A stretch of 64,000 nucleotides of DNA, from contig NZ_FOUZ01000008.1 in NCBI RefSeq assembly GCF_900115015.1, positions 124,001-188,000 on the forward strand, read 5' to 3'. Shown piece after piece: positions 52,597 through 62,908 of the stretch (position 1 is its first letter; each line of letters opens with the position of its first letter). A program made the translations under genes and the position numbers. Below the pieces are notes generated by a model. The model saw only the letters and a program-made list of their open reading frames with translations, did no database searches and was not told where the DNA came from. The DNA comes from Algoriella xinjiangensis. GTDB taxonomy: Bacteria; Bacteroidota; Bacteroidia; Flavobacteriales; Weeksellaceae.

Positions 52597-53511
52597 TTAA
52601 AAACGCCAAACTAAAATTCTAGAAATTTTGTTTCCTTGTTGCATATTCACGATTTTGTAATCTCTTACTTTTTCACGTTTTAAAGTACTTTCTAAAACAT
52701 GTAAATTTTCTTTACGCGAAACCAATGTCGAGAACCATTTTACTTGATGCTTAAATTCGACACTTTCTTTTATCATTTTTGTGATAAATAGACGCTCTCC
52801 TCCTCTACACCAAAGTTCAGAATTACTTCCACCAAAGTTTTGAATTGGTTTTTGATCTGATTTTTGACCAAGATTTCTCAACTTACGCATTGTTTGCTCC
52901 ATCACTTCTTGATTTGATTTAAAGAAGGGTGGATTACACATTGTCATGTCAAATTTTTCGCCTTGTTTGATAATATTCTTGAAAATATTACTTTGATTAT
53001 ATTGCAATCTAATCTCAACTTTATTGCGTAAACGTGCATTTTTACGTACAATTGTTTCAGCATTTTTATGCGATTCGAAATCTAATTCTGCACCAACAAA
53101 ATTCCAATCATATTCGTAATTTCCGATAATCGGATAAATACAATTGGCACCAACACCAACGTCCAAAATTTTAACATCTTTGCCGCGTGGAATAACGCCA
53201 TCAAAACTTTCGCCTAAAATATCGGCAACGTAATGAATGTAATCTGCACGACCAGGAATCGGTGGACAAAGGTTATCTTTTGGTAATTCCCAATAATCAA
53301 TATCGTAATATGTTCTTAGTAAAGCCTTGTTTAAAGCCTTTACAGCCTCACGATCAGAAAAAGTGATTGTTGGTTCGTTTTCTTTATTTGGTTTGATATA
53401 TTTAGAAAGTGGCAGATAAACCGCACACAATTTTTCAAAATTATAAGGCGCTAAATGACGATTGCGCGAATGTAATTTTTTTAACTTACTCTTATTTTCA
53501 GGAGTACTCAT
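52597..53511 (-). CDS. rlmF: 23S rRNA (adenine(1618)-N(6))-methyltransferase
   Basis: The start at 53511 (MSTPENKSKLKKLHSRNRHLAPYNF) is chosen because the frame upstream to 53607 does not look coding. The protein of about 304 residues has DVGVGANCIYPIIG for SAM binding, the catalytic TMCNPPFFKSNQEV and WCRGGERLFITKMI, all typical of RlmF. It methylates one adenine of 23S rRNA. The neighbouring chaperone genes on the same strand have no evident functional link. Confidence 0.92.
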   Translation of the reverse strand: MSTPENKSKLKKLHSRNRHLAPYNFEKLCAVYLPLSKYIKPNKENEPTITFSDREAVKALNKALLRTYYDIDYWELPKDNLCPPIPGRADYIHYVADILGESFDGVIPRGKDVKILDVGVGANCIYPIIGNYEYDWNFVGAELDFESHKNAETIVRKNARLRNKVEIRLQYNQSNIFKNIIKQGEKFDMTMCNPPFFKSNQEVMEQTMRKLRNLGQKSDQKPIQNFGGSNSELWCRGGERLFITKMIKESVEFKHQVKWFSTLVSRKENLHVLESTLKREKVRDYKIVNMQQGNKISRILVWRF

Positions 53512-53578
53512 TTTAAAAATATTTCTACAAAAATATAACAACCTTTGCAGTTTTATACAAAGGTTGTTAGGTATTCGT

Positions 53579-53836
53579 TTATTTAATTTGTTTTTGTAAG
53601 CGATCAATCTGTTTCAAAAGATGATCTATAACTTCTAAACCTTCGATGTTTACGCCTAAATCATAATGAAATTGAATAAATTTTTCGACAATTGTTAAAT
53701 CATCTTCTTCTATAAAATATTCTTGATTACGTTCATGCAAAACAACTAATCCATTTTGATACAAGTCGATCACAAATTGTGGTTCAATTTTATGATATTG
53801 ACTAAACTGAATAACTGATATCGTAATATTTTTCAT
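53579..53836 (-). CDS. cbpM: Chaperone modulator CbpM
   Basis: The 85-residue MerR-like helical protein (ISVIQFSQYHKIEPQFVIDL, IEEDDLTIVEKFIQFHYDLGVN, DHLLKQIDRLQKQI) lies 3 bases after the CbpA/DnaJ-like gene. CbpM binds the J-domain of CbpA and inhibits it. Both position and size fit. Confidence 0.8.
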   Translation of the reverse strand: MKNITISVIQFSQYHKIEPQFVIDLYQNGLVVLHERNQEYFIEEDDLTIVEKFIQFHYDLGVNIEGLEVIDHLLKQIDRLQKQIK

Positions 53837-53839
53837 GTT

Positions 53840-54730
53840 TTAAGCTTTTTTGATTGAACGTAATTTCTCAAACAATTCTTTTTCTTCTGCCGTTAAATTA
53901 GTTGGTGTTTTAATGGAAAAAGTCACATATAAATCGCCAAACTGATCTTCTTTTTTATAAATAGGTAAACCTTTTCCTTTCAATTTAACCTTTTTATTAT
54001 TTTCAGTTCCTTCTTTTATAGGCACTTTTACTTTTCCATTTAAGGTATCAATCACTACTTCACCACCTAAAATTGCATCATACAAATCTACCTCAACAGT
54101 TGTATACAAATCGGCACCTTGCGTTTCAAAATTTGTGTTATTATTGATATGAAACGTGATATACAAATCTCCATTCGGTCCGTTGTTATAGCCTTTACCA
54201 CCATGACCTTTTATCTTGATTGTTTGTCCATCTTCTACACCTGCAGGAATCGTAAGGCGAATATTTTTACCATTAACAGTTAATGTTTGCTTCTGCGAAA
54301 CAAGAATATCTGTCAAATTTAATGTCAAACTTGCATTTACATCTTGACCTTTAAATCCTGCAGATTTACTTCTTCCCTCGCGTCCAAACATTGACCCAAA
54401 AAAGTCAGAATAACCGTCAAAATCATCAAAACCTTCGGCTCCATCATACTCATTTCTCGAATAGCTGTGTTGCTGTTGTTGACGCGCTTTTTCATATTCT
54501 TCACCATGTTGCCAATTCTCTCCATACTTATCGTATTTCGCACGTTTTTCTGGATCGCTTAAAACTTCATTCGCTTCATTTAATTCTTTAAACTTTTGCG
54601 CAGCTTCATCGTTATTTGGGTTTAAATCTGGATGATGCTTACGCGCCAATTTTCGATATGCTTTTTTTATTTCGTCTTTTGTTGCCGTTTTTGGCACGCC
54701 TAAAATTGTATAATAATCTATAAATGCCAT
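53840..54730 (-). CDS. cbpA: DnaJ-like co-chaperone CbpA
   Basis: The start at 54730 ([20 protein letters not shown]) is preferred to the ATG three codons earlier. The 296-residue protein has the J-domain with HPD ([13 protein letters not shown]), a Gly/Phe-rich linker ([17 protein letters not shown]) and the two DnaJ C-terminal domains, without a zinc finger, as in CbpA. It stimulates DnaK. It is followed by cbpM. Confidence 0.9.
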   Translation of the reverse strand: MAFIDYYTILGVPKTATKDEIKKAYRKLARKHHPDLNPNNDEAAQKFKELNEANEVLSDPEKRAKYDKYGENWQHGEEYEKARQQQQHSYSRNEYDGAEGFDDFDGYSDFFGSMFGREGRSKSAGFKGQDVNASLTLNLTDILVSQKQTLTVNGKNIRLTIPAGVEDGQTIKIKGHGGKGYNNGPNGDLYITFHINNNTNFETQGADLYTTVEVDLYDAILGGEVVIDTLNGKVKVPIKEGTENNKKVKLKGKGLPIYKKEDQFGDLYVTFSIKTPTNLTAEEKELFEKLRSIKKA

Positions 54731-54932
54731 AGTAATCAATAAGTTTTGTAGTCTAATCTAATCAAAAAAAAGACCATTTTTAGCATAAAAATTATAAAAA
54801 ATGTTTAATTTTTCTTAATACAGACAATTTTTACGATTTGTTACTGATTTAGACAAATAATTGAATATTAATTAAAAATAAATCCAAATAATTCAAATGA
54901 ATACATTATTTTCATCCTATAATTATTGGTTT

Positions 54933-55886
54933 ATGTATAGAAAAAATATCTCTAAAAATATATTATTGGGAGCCGCAATTGGAGATGCATTAGGTGTTCC
55001 TGTCGAATTTAAAAGCAGGCAAACCTTAAAAGATAATCCAATAACAGATATGATTGGCTTTGGAACGTATAATATGCCTCCTGGTACTTTTTCGGACGAT
55101 AGTTCGCTTATGTTTTGTTTGGCAGAATCGCTTTGCAATGGTCTTGATTTGAATGATATTTCTGAAAATTTTCAGAAATGGATGCACGAAGGTTATTGGA
55201 CAGCAGACGGCGAAGTTTTTGATGTTGGTATTGCTACGCGAAAAGCAATTAACAAATTACGTGTAGCTAAAAATCCTACAGAAGCTGGTTCTACAGCCGA
55301 AACAGATAATGGAAATGGATCGTTAATGCGAATTTTGCCTTTGGCTGTTTTCTTGAAAGATTTATCGATTGATGAGCGTTGCAAAATCATAAAAGACGTT
55401 TCTTCTATCACACATGCACACAATCGTTCGGTTTTGGCATGTATTTATTATGTTGAATTTGCCTTAAATTTATTAGAAGCTGAATCTTTAGAAGAAGCTT
55501 ATTTGAATACAAATTTTTGGTTGAAAATATATTTAGAAACAAATAATGAATACCAAGCAGAATATCCGTTTTTTAAACGAATTTTAAACGGAGATTTAAT
55601 CACGATATCAGAAGATGAAATAAAATCTACTGGTTATGTAATTGATACTTTAGAAGCTGCAATTTGGTGTTTATTACATTCTAATTCATACCACGAATGT
55701 GTTTTGAAAGCTGTAAATCTTGGAAATGACACCGATACAATTGCGTGTGTTGCGGGCGGAATTGCAGGAATTTATTATGATTACGAATCGATTCCGAAAC
55801 ATTGGGTTGAGCAATTGGCACGTTTACGTGATATTTTAGATTTAGCACATCGATTAGAAGAAAAATATGAGCGAATTGAATTATAA
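54933..55886 (+). CDS. ADP-ribosylglycohydrolase family protein
   Basis: The start at 54933 (MYRKNISKNILLGAAIGDAL) is chosen over 54897. The protein of about 317 residues has the metal-binding motifs of the DraG/ARH fold: IGDALGVPVEFKSR, TFSDDSSLMFCLAESL and GNDTDTIACVAGGIAG. It removes ADP-ribose from a modified target. No ADP-ribosyltransferase or nitrogenase gene is nearby, so the target is unknown. Confidence 0.9.
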   Translation: MYRKNISKNILLGAAIGDALGVPVEFKSRQTLKDNPITDMIGFGTYNMPPGTFSDDSSLMFCLAESLCNGLDLNDISENFQKWMHEGYWTADGEVFDVGIATRKAINKLRVAKNPTEAGSTAETDNGNGSLMRILPLAVFLKDLSIDERCKIIKDVSSITHAHNRSVLACIYYVEFALNLLEAESLEEAYLNTNFWLKIYLETNNEYQAEYPFFKRILNGDLITISEDEIKSTGYVIDTLEAAIWCLLHSNSYHECVLKAVNLGNDTDTIACVAGGIAGIYYDYESIPKHWVEQLARLRDILDLAHRLEEKYERIEL

Positions 55887-55916
55887 ATAAAGATTAATTC
55901 TTTGTAATTTTGTGAA

Positions 55917-56138
55917 ATGGAAAATCAGAAAAATAATCCATTACACGGAAAACGTTTAGATGATATTATCGAAGAATTAGTTGTTTATTACGGCGGATGG
56001 GAAGGTTTAGGAAATCAAATTAACATAAAATGTTTTAATGATGAACCGAGCTTAAAATCGTCGCTAAAATTTCTTCGAAAAACAGATTGGGCGCGTACAA
56101 AGGTTGAAGAATTGTATCTTAAAAAAATTGCAAAGTAA
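55917..56138 (+). CDS. VF530 family small DNA-binding protein
   Basis: The 73-residue protein ([54 protein letters not shown]) matches the VF530/DUF2132 family, a helical fold reported to bind DNA. A TAATTTTG element ends 4 bases before its ATG, which suggests a nearly leaderless transcript. Confidence 0.87.
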   Translation: MENQKNNPLHGKRLDDIIEELVVYYGGWEGLGNQINIKCFNDEPSLKSSLKFLRKTDWARTKVEELYLKKIAK

Positions 56139-56524
56139 TGAATGCAACAATTCTCGAAGAAAAAGTTTTTATTGATTCGGCGCTTTTAACTTCTATTGAA
56201 GAAGAAAGTCAAGTAATTATTCATTGCAAAATGACTGCAGACGAATACTCGAATGCTGCGCGTATTTGGCCTTCGACGTATCTTATTGACAATCAAAATA
56301 ACAAAAATTGCCAATTGGTTTATGCGGAAGGAATTACAATGTACCTAACTTGGACATATATTGAAGAAGGTTCGTCATTAGATTTCACCTTAATTTTTAA
56401 TGGTTTATCAAAAAGTTGTAAATCATTTGATTTGGTCGAATTAATTCCTCAAGCTGGAGGTTTTGAGTACAGAAAAATACCACGAAATAACAGTGATGTT
56501 TATTATATCGAATTTTCAGAATAA
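56138..56524 (+). CDS. Conserved hypothetical protein
   Basis: This 128-residue soluble protein is beta-rich and acidic, without a signal peptide or span. The clearest segments are ADEYSNAARIWPSTYLID, EGITMYLTWTYIEEGSSLDFTLIF and a Gly-rich AGGFEYRKIPRN near the end. Its ATG overlaps the stop of the VF530 gene by one base, so the two genes are coupled. I do not recognise the family. Confidence 0.65.
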   Translation: MNATILEEKVFIDSALLTSIEEESQVIIHCKMTADEYSNAARIWPSTYLIDNQNNKNCQLVYAEGITMYLTWTYIEEGSSLDFTLIFNGLSKSCKSFDLVELIPQAGGFEYRKIPRNNSDVYYIEFSE

Positions 56525-56526
56525 AT

Positions 56527-56558
56527 AAAAAAAGCGTTTCATTTGAAACGCTTTTTTT
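56527..56558. terminator. Bidirectional intrinsic terminator
   Basis: AAAAGCGTTTC, a short AT loop and GAAACGCTTTT form a perfect stem with A and T runs on both sides, between the plus-strand small genes and purD. Confidence 0.88.
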
Positions 56559-56576
56559 ATAATCTAAACTATTTTT

Positions 56577-57857
56577 TTATTGAATTATTCCAATATCTTT
56601 TCTGTAATATTCGTAATCAAAATGAATTTTCTGAATGTTTTCATACGCAATTGTTCGTGCATCTTCCAACGTTTCACCCAATCCAACAATATTAATTACG
56701 CGTCCGCCAGATGTTACAATTTCTTCACCAGAAACTTTTGCACCTGCAATAAAATTAGGACAAGTTAGATTTTCTAATCCACGAATTTCAAAACCTTTGT
56801 CGTAATTCCCTGGATATCCACCCGAAACCATTACCACACAACATGCATGTTGTTTTTTGAAAGTTAAATCAAAATCTTCGCCTTTGATTGCTTTATTTAC
56901 AACCTCAAACAAATCATTTTCTAACAATGGTAAAGTTGTTTGTGTTTCTGGATCGCCCATTCTTAGGTTATATTCTAACAAATAAACGCCTTTTGTCGTA
57001 ATCATTAATCCAAAGAAAATAACACCTGCAAACTCTAATCCTTCTTTGATTAAACCACATTTTGTAGGCTCCATAATTTCTTCTTCAAACATCTTGAAAT
57101 GTTCGTCTGTAAACAATGGATTTGGAGCAATAACGCCCATTCCACCAGTATTTAAACCAGTTTCTCCTTCACCAATTTTCTTGTGGTCTTTCGCAGAAAC
57201 AAATGGAACTATTTTTTTACCATTAAAAAATGATAAAATAGACGCTTCAAAACCTTCTAAATATTCTTCAATAACAACTTCGTTACCTGCGTCACCAAAA
57301 GTTTTATCTTCCATGATGTCTAAAACAGCTTGTTTCGCTTCTTCAAAATCTTGGCAAATAATTACACCTTTTCCTGCGGCTAAACCAGACGCTTTTACAA
57401 CAATTGGATAGTCTTGTTTTTCTAAATATTCAATCGCCAACATTGGTCCCTGAAAATTCTTATACTTCGCCGTTTTTACACCATATTTATCCATAAAATC
57501 CTTTGCAAAAGCTTTAGAAGCCTCTAATTGCGCAGCAGCTTTATGTGGTCCGAAAACAGCTAAATTTTCTTTCTGAAAAATATCAACAATACCTTCTGCC
57601 AACTCAATTTCTGGTCCTACAAAAGTTAAATCGATTAAATTTTCTTTTGCGAAATCTTTCATTTCATCAACAGAATTTACCGAAATATTTGTTCCGATTT
57701 GAGCAGTTCCTGCATTTCCTGGAATAAAAAACAGCTCTACAGTTTCATTTTTTTGTTTAAAATCTTCTGCAAATTTCCATCCAATTGCATGTTCGCGACC
57801 TCCACTTCCTATAATTAGGATTTTAGTTGACTGCGAATTTTGAGTTATATCATTCAT
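56577..57857 (-). CDS. purD: Phosphoribosylamine-glycine ligase
   Basis: The 426-residue ATP-grasp enzyme has ILIIGSGGREHAIGWKF, VFGPHKAAAQLEASKAFAKD, VVKASGLAAGKGVIIC, FNTGGMGVIAPNPL-type sequence and LEYNLRMGDPETQ. It makes glycinamide ribonucleotide, the second step of purine synthesis. It is the last gene of the purH-purD pair. Confidence 0.95.
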   Translation of the reverse strand: MNDITQNSQSTKILIIGSGGREHAIGWKFAEDFKQKNETVELFFIPGNAGTAQIGTNISVNSVDEMKDFAKENLIDLTFVGPEIELAEGIVDIFQKENLAVFGPHKAAAQLEASKAFAKDFMDKYGVKTAKYKNFQGPMLAIEYLEKQDYPIVVKASGLAAGKGVIICQDFEEAKQAVLDIMEDKTFGDAGNEVVIEEYLEGFEASILSFFNGKKIVPFVSAKDHKKIGEGETGLNTGGMGVIAPNPLFTDEHFKMFEEEIMEPTKCGLIKEGLEFAGVIFFGLMITTKGVYLLEYNLRMGDPETQTTLPLLENDLFEVVNKAIKGEDFDLTFKKQHACCVVMVSGGYPGNYDKGFEIRGLENLTCPNFIAGAKVSGEEIVTSGGRVINIVGLGETLEDARTIAYENIQKIHFDYEYYRKDIGIIQ

Positions 57858-57875
57858 GATTTCTTTCTTAATAAA

Positions 57876-59387
57876 TTAATGCATAAAATGTCTCATTCCT
57901 GTAAACACCATCGGGATTTTTCTCTCGTTACAAGCATCAATAGACTCTTGATCTTTGATAGATCCACCTGGTTGAATGATCGCTTTTATTCCACTTTCTG
58001 CTGCATAATCTGCTACATCACGGAACGGAAAAAACGCATCTGAAGCCAAAACTAAATCTTGGTCAACTTTTTCTTTTGCACGAGCAATTGCTTGCTGAGC
58101 CGCCCAAATACGGTTTGTTTGACCACCACCAATTCCGTAAGCTTGACCATTTGTTGCAACAACAATTGCATTAGATTTTACCCATTTCACAATTTTTTGA
58201 GCAAAAACTAAATCTGTCATTTGTTTATCTGTTGGCTGAACTTCAGTCACAACTTTTAAATCTTGCGAAAACTGATTATCTGTTGATTGAACAATTAATC
58301 CGCCATCAACTTTTACATAAGTTACTTTGTCCGAAACTGGATTTTGAACTTTGATAATACGTAAATTTTTCTTTTGTTTAAAAACCTCTAACGCTTCCTC
58401 CGTAAATGCAGGCGCGATAACTATTTCTAAGAAAATTTTATTTAATGCTACCGCTGTTTTTCCATCAACTTCTCTGTTAAAAGCAATGATTCCTCCAAAA
58501 ATTGACATTGGATCACATTCGTACGCTTTTTCATAAGCTTCTAAAACATTATCACCAATTGCAACTCCACAAGGTGTAGAATGTTTAACAGCGCAACATG
58601 TTGTTTCTTCAAATTCTGATACAACTTTATAAGCCAAATCCATATCGCGAATATTATTGAAAGAAAGTTCTTTTCCTTGTAAATATTCAAAATCTTTCAT
58701 TGCTCCATTTTTCGTTTTATCAACGTAATAAGCTGCTTTTTGATGTGGATTTTCACCGTAACGTAAATCCATTACTTTTTCGTAAGAAGACTCTAAAAAC
58801 TGAGGAAAATCTTCGTTCAAAATGTAAGTAGAAATCGCTGCATCGTAAGCCGATGTTAAGTTAAAAACTTTACCTGCACATAATTTACGTGTTGCAATAG
58901 AAGTTGATCCGTTTTCGCGAATCTCATTTATAATTGTTTCGTAATCATTTACGTCCGTTACAACAGTAACATCGTAAAAATTCTTTGCAGAAGAACGCAA
59001 CATTGATGGTCCACCTATGTCAATAAACTCAATCATTTCAGCTTCAGAAAGACCTGTGTTCATTTTCTCGAAGAAAGGATATAAGTTTACAATTACAATA
59101 TCAATTGGGTTGATACCGTGCTCTGCAATTGTCGCCATATGTTTTTCATCCGAACGACGAGCCATAATACCACCATGAATTGCTGGATGTAACGATTTTA
59201 CACGACCATCTAAAATCTCCGGAAATCCAGTTACATCTTTTACTTCTGTAACCTCAATTCCATTGTCTTGTAAATGTTTGTATGTTCCTCCAGTTGATAA
59301 GATTTTGTAATCTTGTTCAACCAAGAATTGTGCAAATTCTAATAAGTTTGACTTATCCGAAACACTGATTAGCGCTTGTTTTTGCAT
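57876..59387 (-). CDS. purH: Bifunctional AICAR formyltransferase/IMP cyclohydrolase
   Basis: The 503-residue protein has the IMP cyclohydrolase N-terminal domain ([52 protein letters not shown]) and the AICAR transformylase domain ([49 protein letters not shown]). It catalyses the last two steps to IMP. A GC-rich terminator separates it from purN upstream, so it may have its own promoter. Confidence 0.96.
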   Translation of the reverse strand: MQKQALISVSDKSNLLEFAQFLVEQDYKILSTGGTYKHLQDNGIEVTEVKDVTGFPEILDGRVKSLHPAIHGGIMARRSDEKHMATIAEHGINPIDIVIVNLYPFFEKMNTGLSEAEMIEFIDIGGPSMLRSSAKNFYDVTVVTDVNDYETIINEIRENGSTSIATRKLCAGKVFNLTSAYDAAISTYILNEDFPQFLESSYEKVMDLRYGENPHQKAAYYVDKTKNGAMKDFEYLQGKELSFNNIRDMDLAYKVVSEFEETTCCAVKHSTPCGVAIGDNVLEAYEKAYECDPMSIFGGIIAFNREVDGKTAVALNKIFLEIVIAPAFTEEALEVFKQKKNLRIIKVQNPVSDKVTYVKVDGGLIVQSTDNQFSQDLKVVTEVQPTDKQMTDLVFAQKIVKWVKSNAIVVATNGQAYGIGGGQTNRIWAAQQAIARAKEKVDQDLVLASDAFFPFRDVADYAAESGIKAIIQPGGSIKDQESIDACNERKIPMVFTGMRHFMH

Positions 59388-59435
59388 TTTGTTTTTAGTT
59401 TTTAAAGTTTATTGTTTGTTTATTTTTACTCGGAA

Positions 59436-59474
59436 ATGAAAAATGCCCCAAAGACGCGTGTCCTCGAGGCATTG
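59436..59474 (-). terminator. GC-rich hairpin between purN and purH
   Basis: AATGCC(T)C... pairs with ...GGGGCATT around the tetraloop ACGC. This gives a stem of 14 pairs with a few GU pairs, followed by five T on the minus strand. It starts 3 bases after the purN stop. Confidence 0.75.
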
Positions 59475-59476
59475 TA

Positions 59477-60037
59477 TTATGCTTCACTAATTTGCTTTAT
59501 TGCTTTGATAAAAATTTGACTTTCTACCTCAGCAACTTTACGTTGTAAATCGGCTACTTGGTCTCCTTCTTCGATATCAAAAGTCGCTTGACAAATAATT
59601 TGTCCTTCGTCTACGCCAGCCGTAACATAATGTACAGTTGCGCCAGATGTTTTCTCGCCAGCTTCTAAAACAGCTTTGTGAACTTTAGAGCCATACATTC
59701 CTTTACCACCAAATTTTGGTAATAAGGATGGATGAATATTTATCATTTTTGATCCCCATTTTGCAGTAAATTCTGGAGATAATATTGTTAAAAATCCTGC
59801 CAATACAATTAAATCAATTTCTTCATCAATCAAATTATGTTCGGCATCTTCAGAAAAAGTTTTACGGTCTAAAACATACGTTCGGATTTCTTTATCCAAC
59901 GAACGTTCAATTGCAAAACAGTCTCTATCGGCCATTACCATTTCTACTTCTACATTTGGCAATGTACCATCTTCAACTGCATCAATTATATTTTGAAGAT
60001 TTGTTCCGCCTCCGGAAACAAATACGGCTATTTTCAT
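59477..60037 (-). CDS. purN: Phosphoribosylglycinamide formyltransferase
   Basis: The 186-residue protein has FVSGGGTNLQNIIDAV, LAGFLTILSPEF, the catalytic MINIHPSLLPKFGGKGMYG with Asn and His, and TVHYVTAGVDEGQIICQ with Asp. It transfers formyl from 10-formyl-THF to GAR. It lies between the PIF1-like helicase gene and purH on the same strand. Confidence 0.94.
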   Translation of the reverse strand: MKIAVFVSGGGTNLQNIIDAVEDGTLPNVEVEMVMADRDCFAIERSLDKEIRTYVLDRKTFSEDAEHNLIDEEIDLIVLAGFLTILSPEFTAKWGSKMINIHPSLLPKFGGKGMYGSKVHKAVLEAGEKTSGATVHYVTAGVDEGQIICQATFDIEEGDQVADLQRKVAEVESQIFIKAIKQISEA

Positions 60038-60072
60038 TTTTATTGTTTTGTTTGTGTTTGTTTTAAAAGCAA

Positions 60073-61752
60073 TTACTCTATAAAAAGTAATGCTTTCTTA
60101 ATATCCTCATAACCAATTTCTCCATTAAAATAATCGAAGATTGGTTTAAGCACTCTGTTTTCTTCAAATTCGATTTCACTATAAGCAAAACGAACTTTTT
60201 CTACTATTTTGTCAGCAGGTTTAAATTTAGAATAATCTAAGTCTGGTTCAATTTCCTTGATTTTTCCGATATGATCAACTATTACTGATGTTGACAAACC
60301 TCTTTTCTCTGCAATTTGTTCCAAAGATAAGTCATCTTTTACATAATCTAACGTGATTTCGTAAGTAGATTTTTTTGAGCCTTTTTCTTTGATTTTATTT
60401 TTTTCTTGATTCTTCGCAATTTGCTTCTTATCCAATGTACCACCAGAATAACGAATAAATGGCGCCCAAGAATCTTGCAATTCTTTTTCGTCTAATTTAT
60501 CATCAATCATATCTGATAATTCCTGAAAACGACGGTCAGCTTTCATTGCTAAACTATCAATTTCTAAAGCCGTTTGATTAAGACCATGCAAGGTTAACGA
60601 AGTTAAATCGCGCAAACGCGATAAAGCCACATATCCTTGCCCTTTCTCGAAGGCTTTTGATAAATCTATAAAAGCAGAATCCAACGTCATTCCTTGCGAT
60701 TTGTGAATGGTAATTGCCCAAGCCAAACGCAATGGCACTTGTGTAAAGGAAGCCAAAGCTTTTCCGCTTTCGTCCTCTATTGCCCAAGTTTCAGGCTTTG
60801 CAATATAAAATTCGCCGTCTAATGTTTTGATTATTGGTTCATTTTTTTCATTATAACCCGACACAATTCCTAGCGTTCCGTTTACATAACCAACATCAAA
60901 ATTGTTGCGAACAAACATTACTTTTGCTCCAATTTTAAGTTCTAAAACATCATCTGCTAAAACAGATTTCTTTAAAACTTCTATCAATGCTGGATTTCCT
61001 GCAACTTTTGCTTCAAATGTTTTGGATGAAGAATCTATACTGATTAATTGACCTTTATTGATACGGTCAACATCCATATTATGCGTGTATAATCGAGTTT
61101 GAGAATCGATTTCATCTGGAAAATATTGAATGCGAGATTCTAATAAATCAACCGTTTTTTGAGAAATCATTCCCGAACGAATTTCATTCAAAATATCATT
61201 TAATTCGTTATTTTTTTGACGATATTGTTCTGTCAAATAACAAATATGTACTTTTGACGCCACCCAAGCATCAGACATAAAACAAAATTTATCGCGCGAT
61301 TCTTCCCATTCTTCTCCGATTGGAGGTAACTGAAAAAAATCTCCTGAAAAAATGACTTGTATTCCACCAAAAGGTTCGTCATTTTGTTTAAAAAACTTCA
61401 ATACATAATCTACCGCGTCTAATTGTGCACGATGTAACATCGAGATTTCGTCGATAATTAAGACTTTTACTTTGTCCATTTTATCTCGGAAATATTTTTT
61501 GTCTCGAAGTGAAGTTAAATAACGGTCAGAAACATAATCTTTTATTCCGATTCCTGCCCAAGAATGTATGGTTTGACCATTCATGTGAGTTGCTGCAATA
61601 CCCGTAGAAGCGGTAATTGCGACAGGAACACCATGTTGTTTTAGGTAAGTGATATATTGATTAAGCACGTAGGTTTTTCCGGCACCAGCTGAACCTGTTA
61701 AAAATACATTTCTACCAGATTTTAGTATTGCTAAAGCCTTTGATTGTTGCAT
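60073..61752 (-). CDS. PIF1-like helicase / AAA ATPase
   Basis: The 559-residue protein has an SF1B helicase core: Walker A LTGSAGAGKTYVLNQYI, STGIAATHMNGQTIHSW, Walker B VLIIDEISMLHR, FSGDFFQLPPI, ITIHKSQGMTLDSAFIDLS and YVALSRLRDLTSLTLHG. The C-terminal region has a helix-turn-helix-like segment (SLEQIAEKRGLSTSVIVDHI), as in RecQ/HTH_40-type tails. PIF1-family enzymes unwind 5'-3' and act on G-quadruplexes and forks. Its placement inside the purine cluster has no evident metabolic reason. Confidence 0.9.
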   Translation of the reverse strand: MQQSKALAILKSGRNVFLTGSAGAGKTYVLNQYITYLKQHGVPVAITASTGIAATHMNGQTIHSWAGIGIKDYVSDRYLTSLRDKKYFRDKMDKVKVLIIDEISMLHRAQLDAVDYVLKFFKQNDEPFGGIQVIFSGDFFQLPPIGEEWEESRDKFCFMSDAWVASKVHICYLTEQYRQKNNELNDILNEIRSGMISQKTVDLLESRIQYFPDEIDSQTRLYTHNMDVDRINKGQLISIDSSSKTFEAKVAGNPALIEVLKKSVLADDVLELKIGAKVMFVRNNFDVGYVNGTLGIVSGYNEKNEPIIKTLDGEFYIAKPETWAIEDESGKALASFTQVPLRLAWAITIHKSQGMTLDSAFIDLSKAFEKGQGYVALSRLRDLTSLTLHGLNQTALEIDSLAMKADRRFQELSDMIDDKLDEKELQDSWAPFIRYSGGTLDKKQIAKNQEKNKIKEKGSKKSTYEITLDYVKDDLSLEQIAEKRGLSTSVIVDHIGKIKEIEPDLDYSKFKPADKIVEKVRFAYSEIEFEENRVLKPIFDYFNGEIGYEDIKKALLFIE

Positions 61753-61844
61753 AATCTATCGTGTGATATTGGGTAATTTGAATGAATTGCGAAGATACAA
61801 AATATAACGGTGAATTACTTTTGAAAACCTCTAAATTTCATCAA

Positions 61845-61881
61845 TAAAAAAGCCGGATAAGAATTAACTTATCCGACTTTC
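61845..61881 (-). terminator. Terminator after purM
   Basis: On the minus strand GTCGGATAAG, the loop TTAATT and CTTATCCGGC form a stem followed by six T. It separates purM from the helicase gene. Confidence 0.8.
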
Positions 61882-61898
61882 TTAAACTATTTAATCTA

Positions 61899-62891
61899 CT
61901 ATTTCAATATAATTTTGTCCGAACCTTCTTGAATTTCTCCAATCACAGCACTTCCATCAATAATATTCACTACTTTTTCGGCGTCGGCTTGGTTAACGAT
62001 GACAACCATACCAACACCCATATTAAATGTTCCGAACATTTCGTCTTCTGCAATATTTCCGCGTTTCGCTAATTCTTGCATCACTGTCGGTACATTAATT
62101 TTAGATTTCTCTATTACAGCTGTTAAACCATCATTAATGATACGAGGAACATTTTCTATTAATCCACCTCCTGTAATGTGAGCAATTCCTGTCATTTCTA
62201 TACCTTCGTCTTTAATTTTGAAGATATCGTTTTGATATAATCTTGTCGGAACTAATAATGTTTCGAACAATGGTTTTCCTTCAAAATCTTCGTTAAAATC
62301 TGGGAAGATTCTACGAATTAATGAAAATCCATTTGAATGAAATCCACTTGCTGGCAAAGCTATTATTGCTTGTCCGGCTTTTATTTTAGAACCGTCAATA
62401 ATTTCGTCGCGTTCTACTACTCCAACACAAAATCCTGCAACATCATAATCACCAACTTTGTACATTCCTGGCATTTCGGCAGTTTCTCCTCCAATCAAAG
62501 CTGTTCCTGTTTCTTTACATGCTTTCGCAATTCCCGAAACAATTTCTGCAGCAATATCAGAATCTAATTTTCCACATGCTAAATAATCCAAGAAAAATAA
62601 AGGTTTAGCACCGTGACAAAGAATATCATTTGCACACATTGCGAAACAATCTATCCCAACTGTATCGTAGATTTTAGAATCTAAAGCGACACGTAATTTT
62701 GTACCAACTCCATCAGTTCCTGAAACTAAAACTGGATTTTTATAACCTCCTAATTGGTAAAAAGCACCAAAACTTCCAATTCCATTCAACACATTTTCGT
62801 TGTGTGTTGCTGCAACTGCATCTTTAATTTTAGATACCGTTTGATAACCTTCTTCTTTATCTACACCGGCTTGTTTATATGTATTGCTCAT
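61899..62891 (-). CDS. purM: Phosphoribosylformylglycinamidine cyclo-ligase
   Basis: The 330-residue protein has YKQAGVDKEEGYQTV, PVLVSGTDGVGTKLRVA, GIDCFAMCANDILCHGAKPLFFLDY, ALIGGETAEMPGMY and GFHSNGFSLIRRI, the ATP- and FGAM-binding segments of PurM. It makes AIR in purine synthesis. Upstream on the same strand lies a small four-helix-bundle gene and then purF. Confidence 0.95.
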   Translation of the reverse strand: MSNTYKQAGVDKEEGYQTVSKIKDAVAATHNENVLNGIGSFGAFYQLGGYKNPVLVSGTDGVGTKLRVALDSKIYDTVGIDCFAMCANDILCHGAKPLFFLDYLACGKLDSDIAAEIVSGIAKACKETGTALIGGETAEMPGMYKVGDYDVAGFCVGVVERDEIIDGSKIKAGQAIIALPASGFHSNGFSLIRRIFPDFNEDFEGKPLFETLLVPTRLYQNDIFKIKDEGIEMTGIAHITGGGLIENVPRIINDGLTAVIEKSKINVPTVMQELAKRGNIAEDEMFGTFNMGVGMVVIVNQADAEKVVNIIDGSAVIGEIQEGSDKIILK

Positions 62892-62908
62892 TTTAATTAT
62901 GATTTGAT

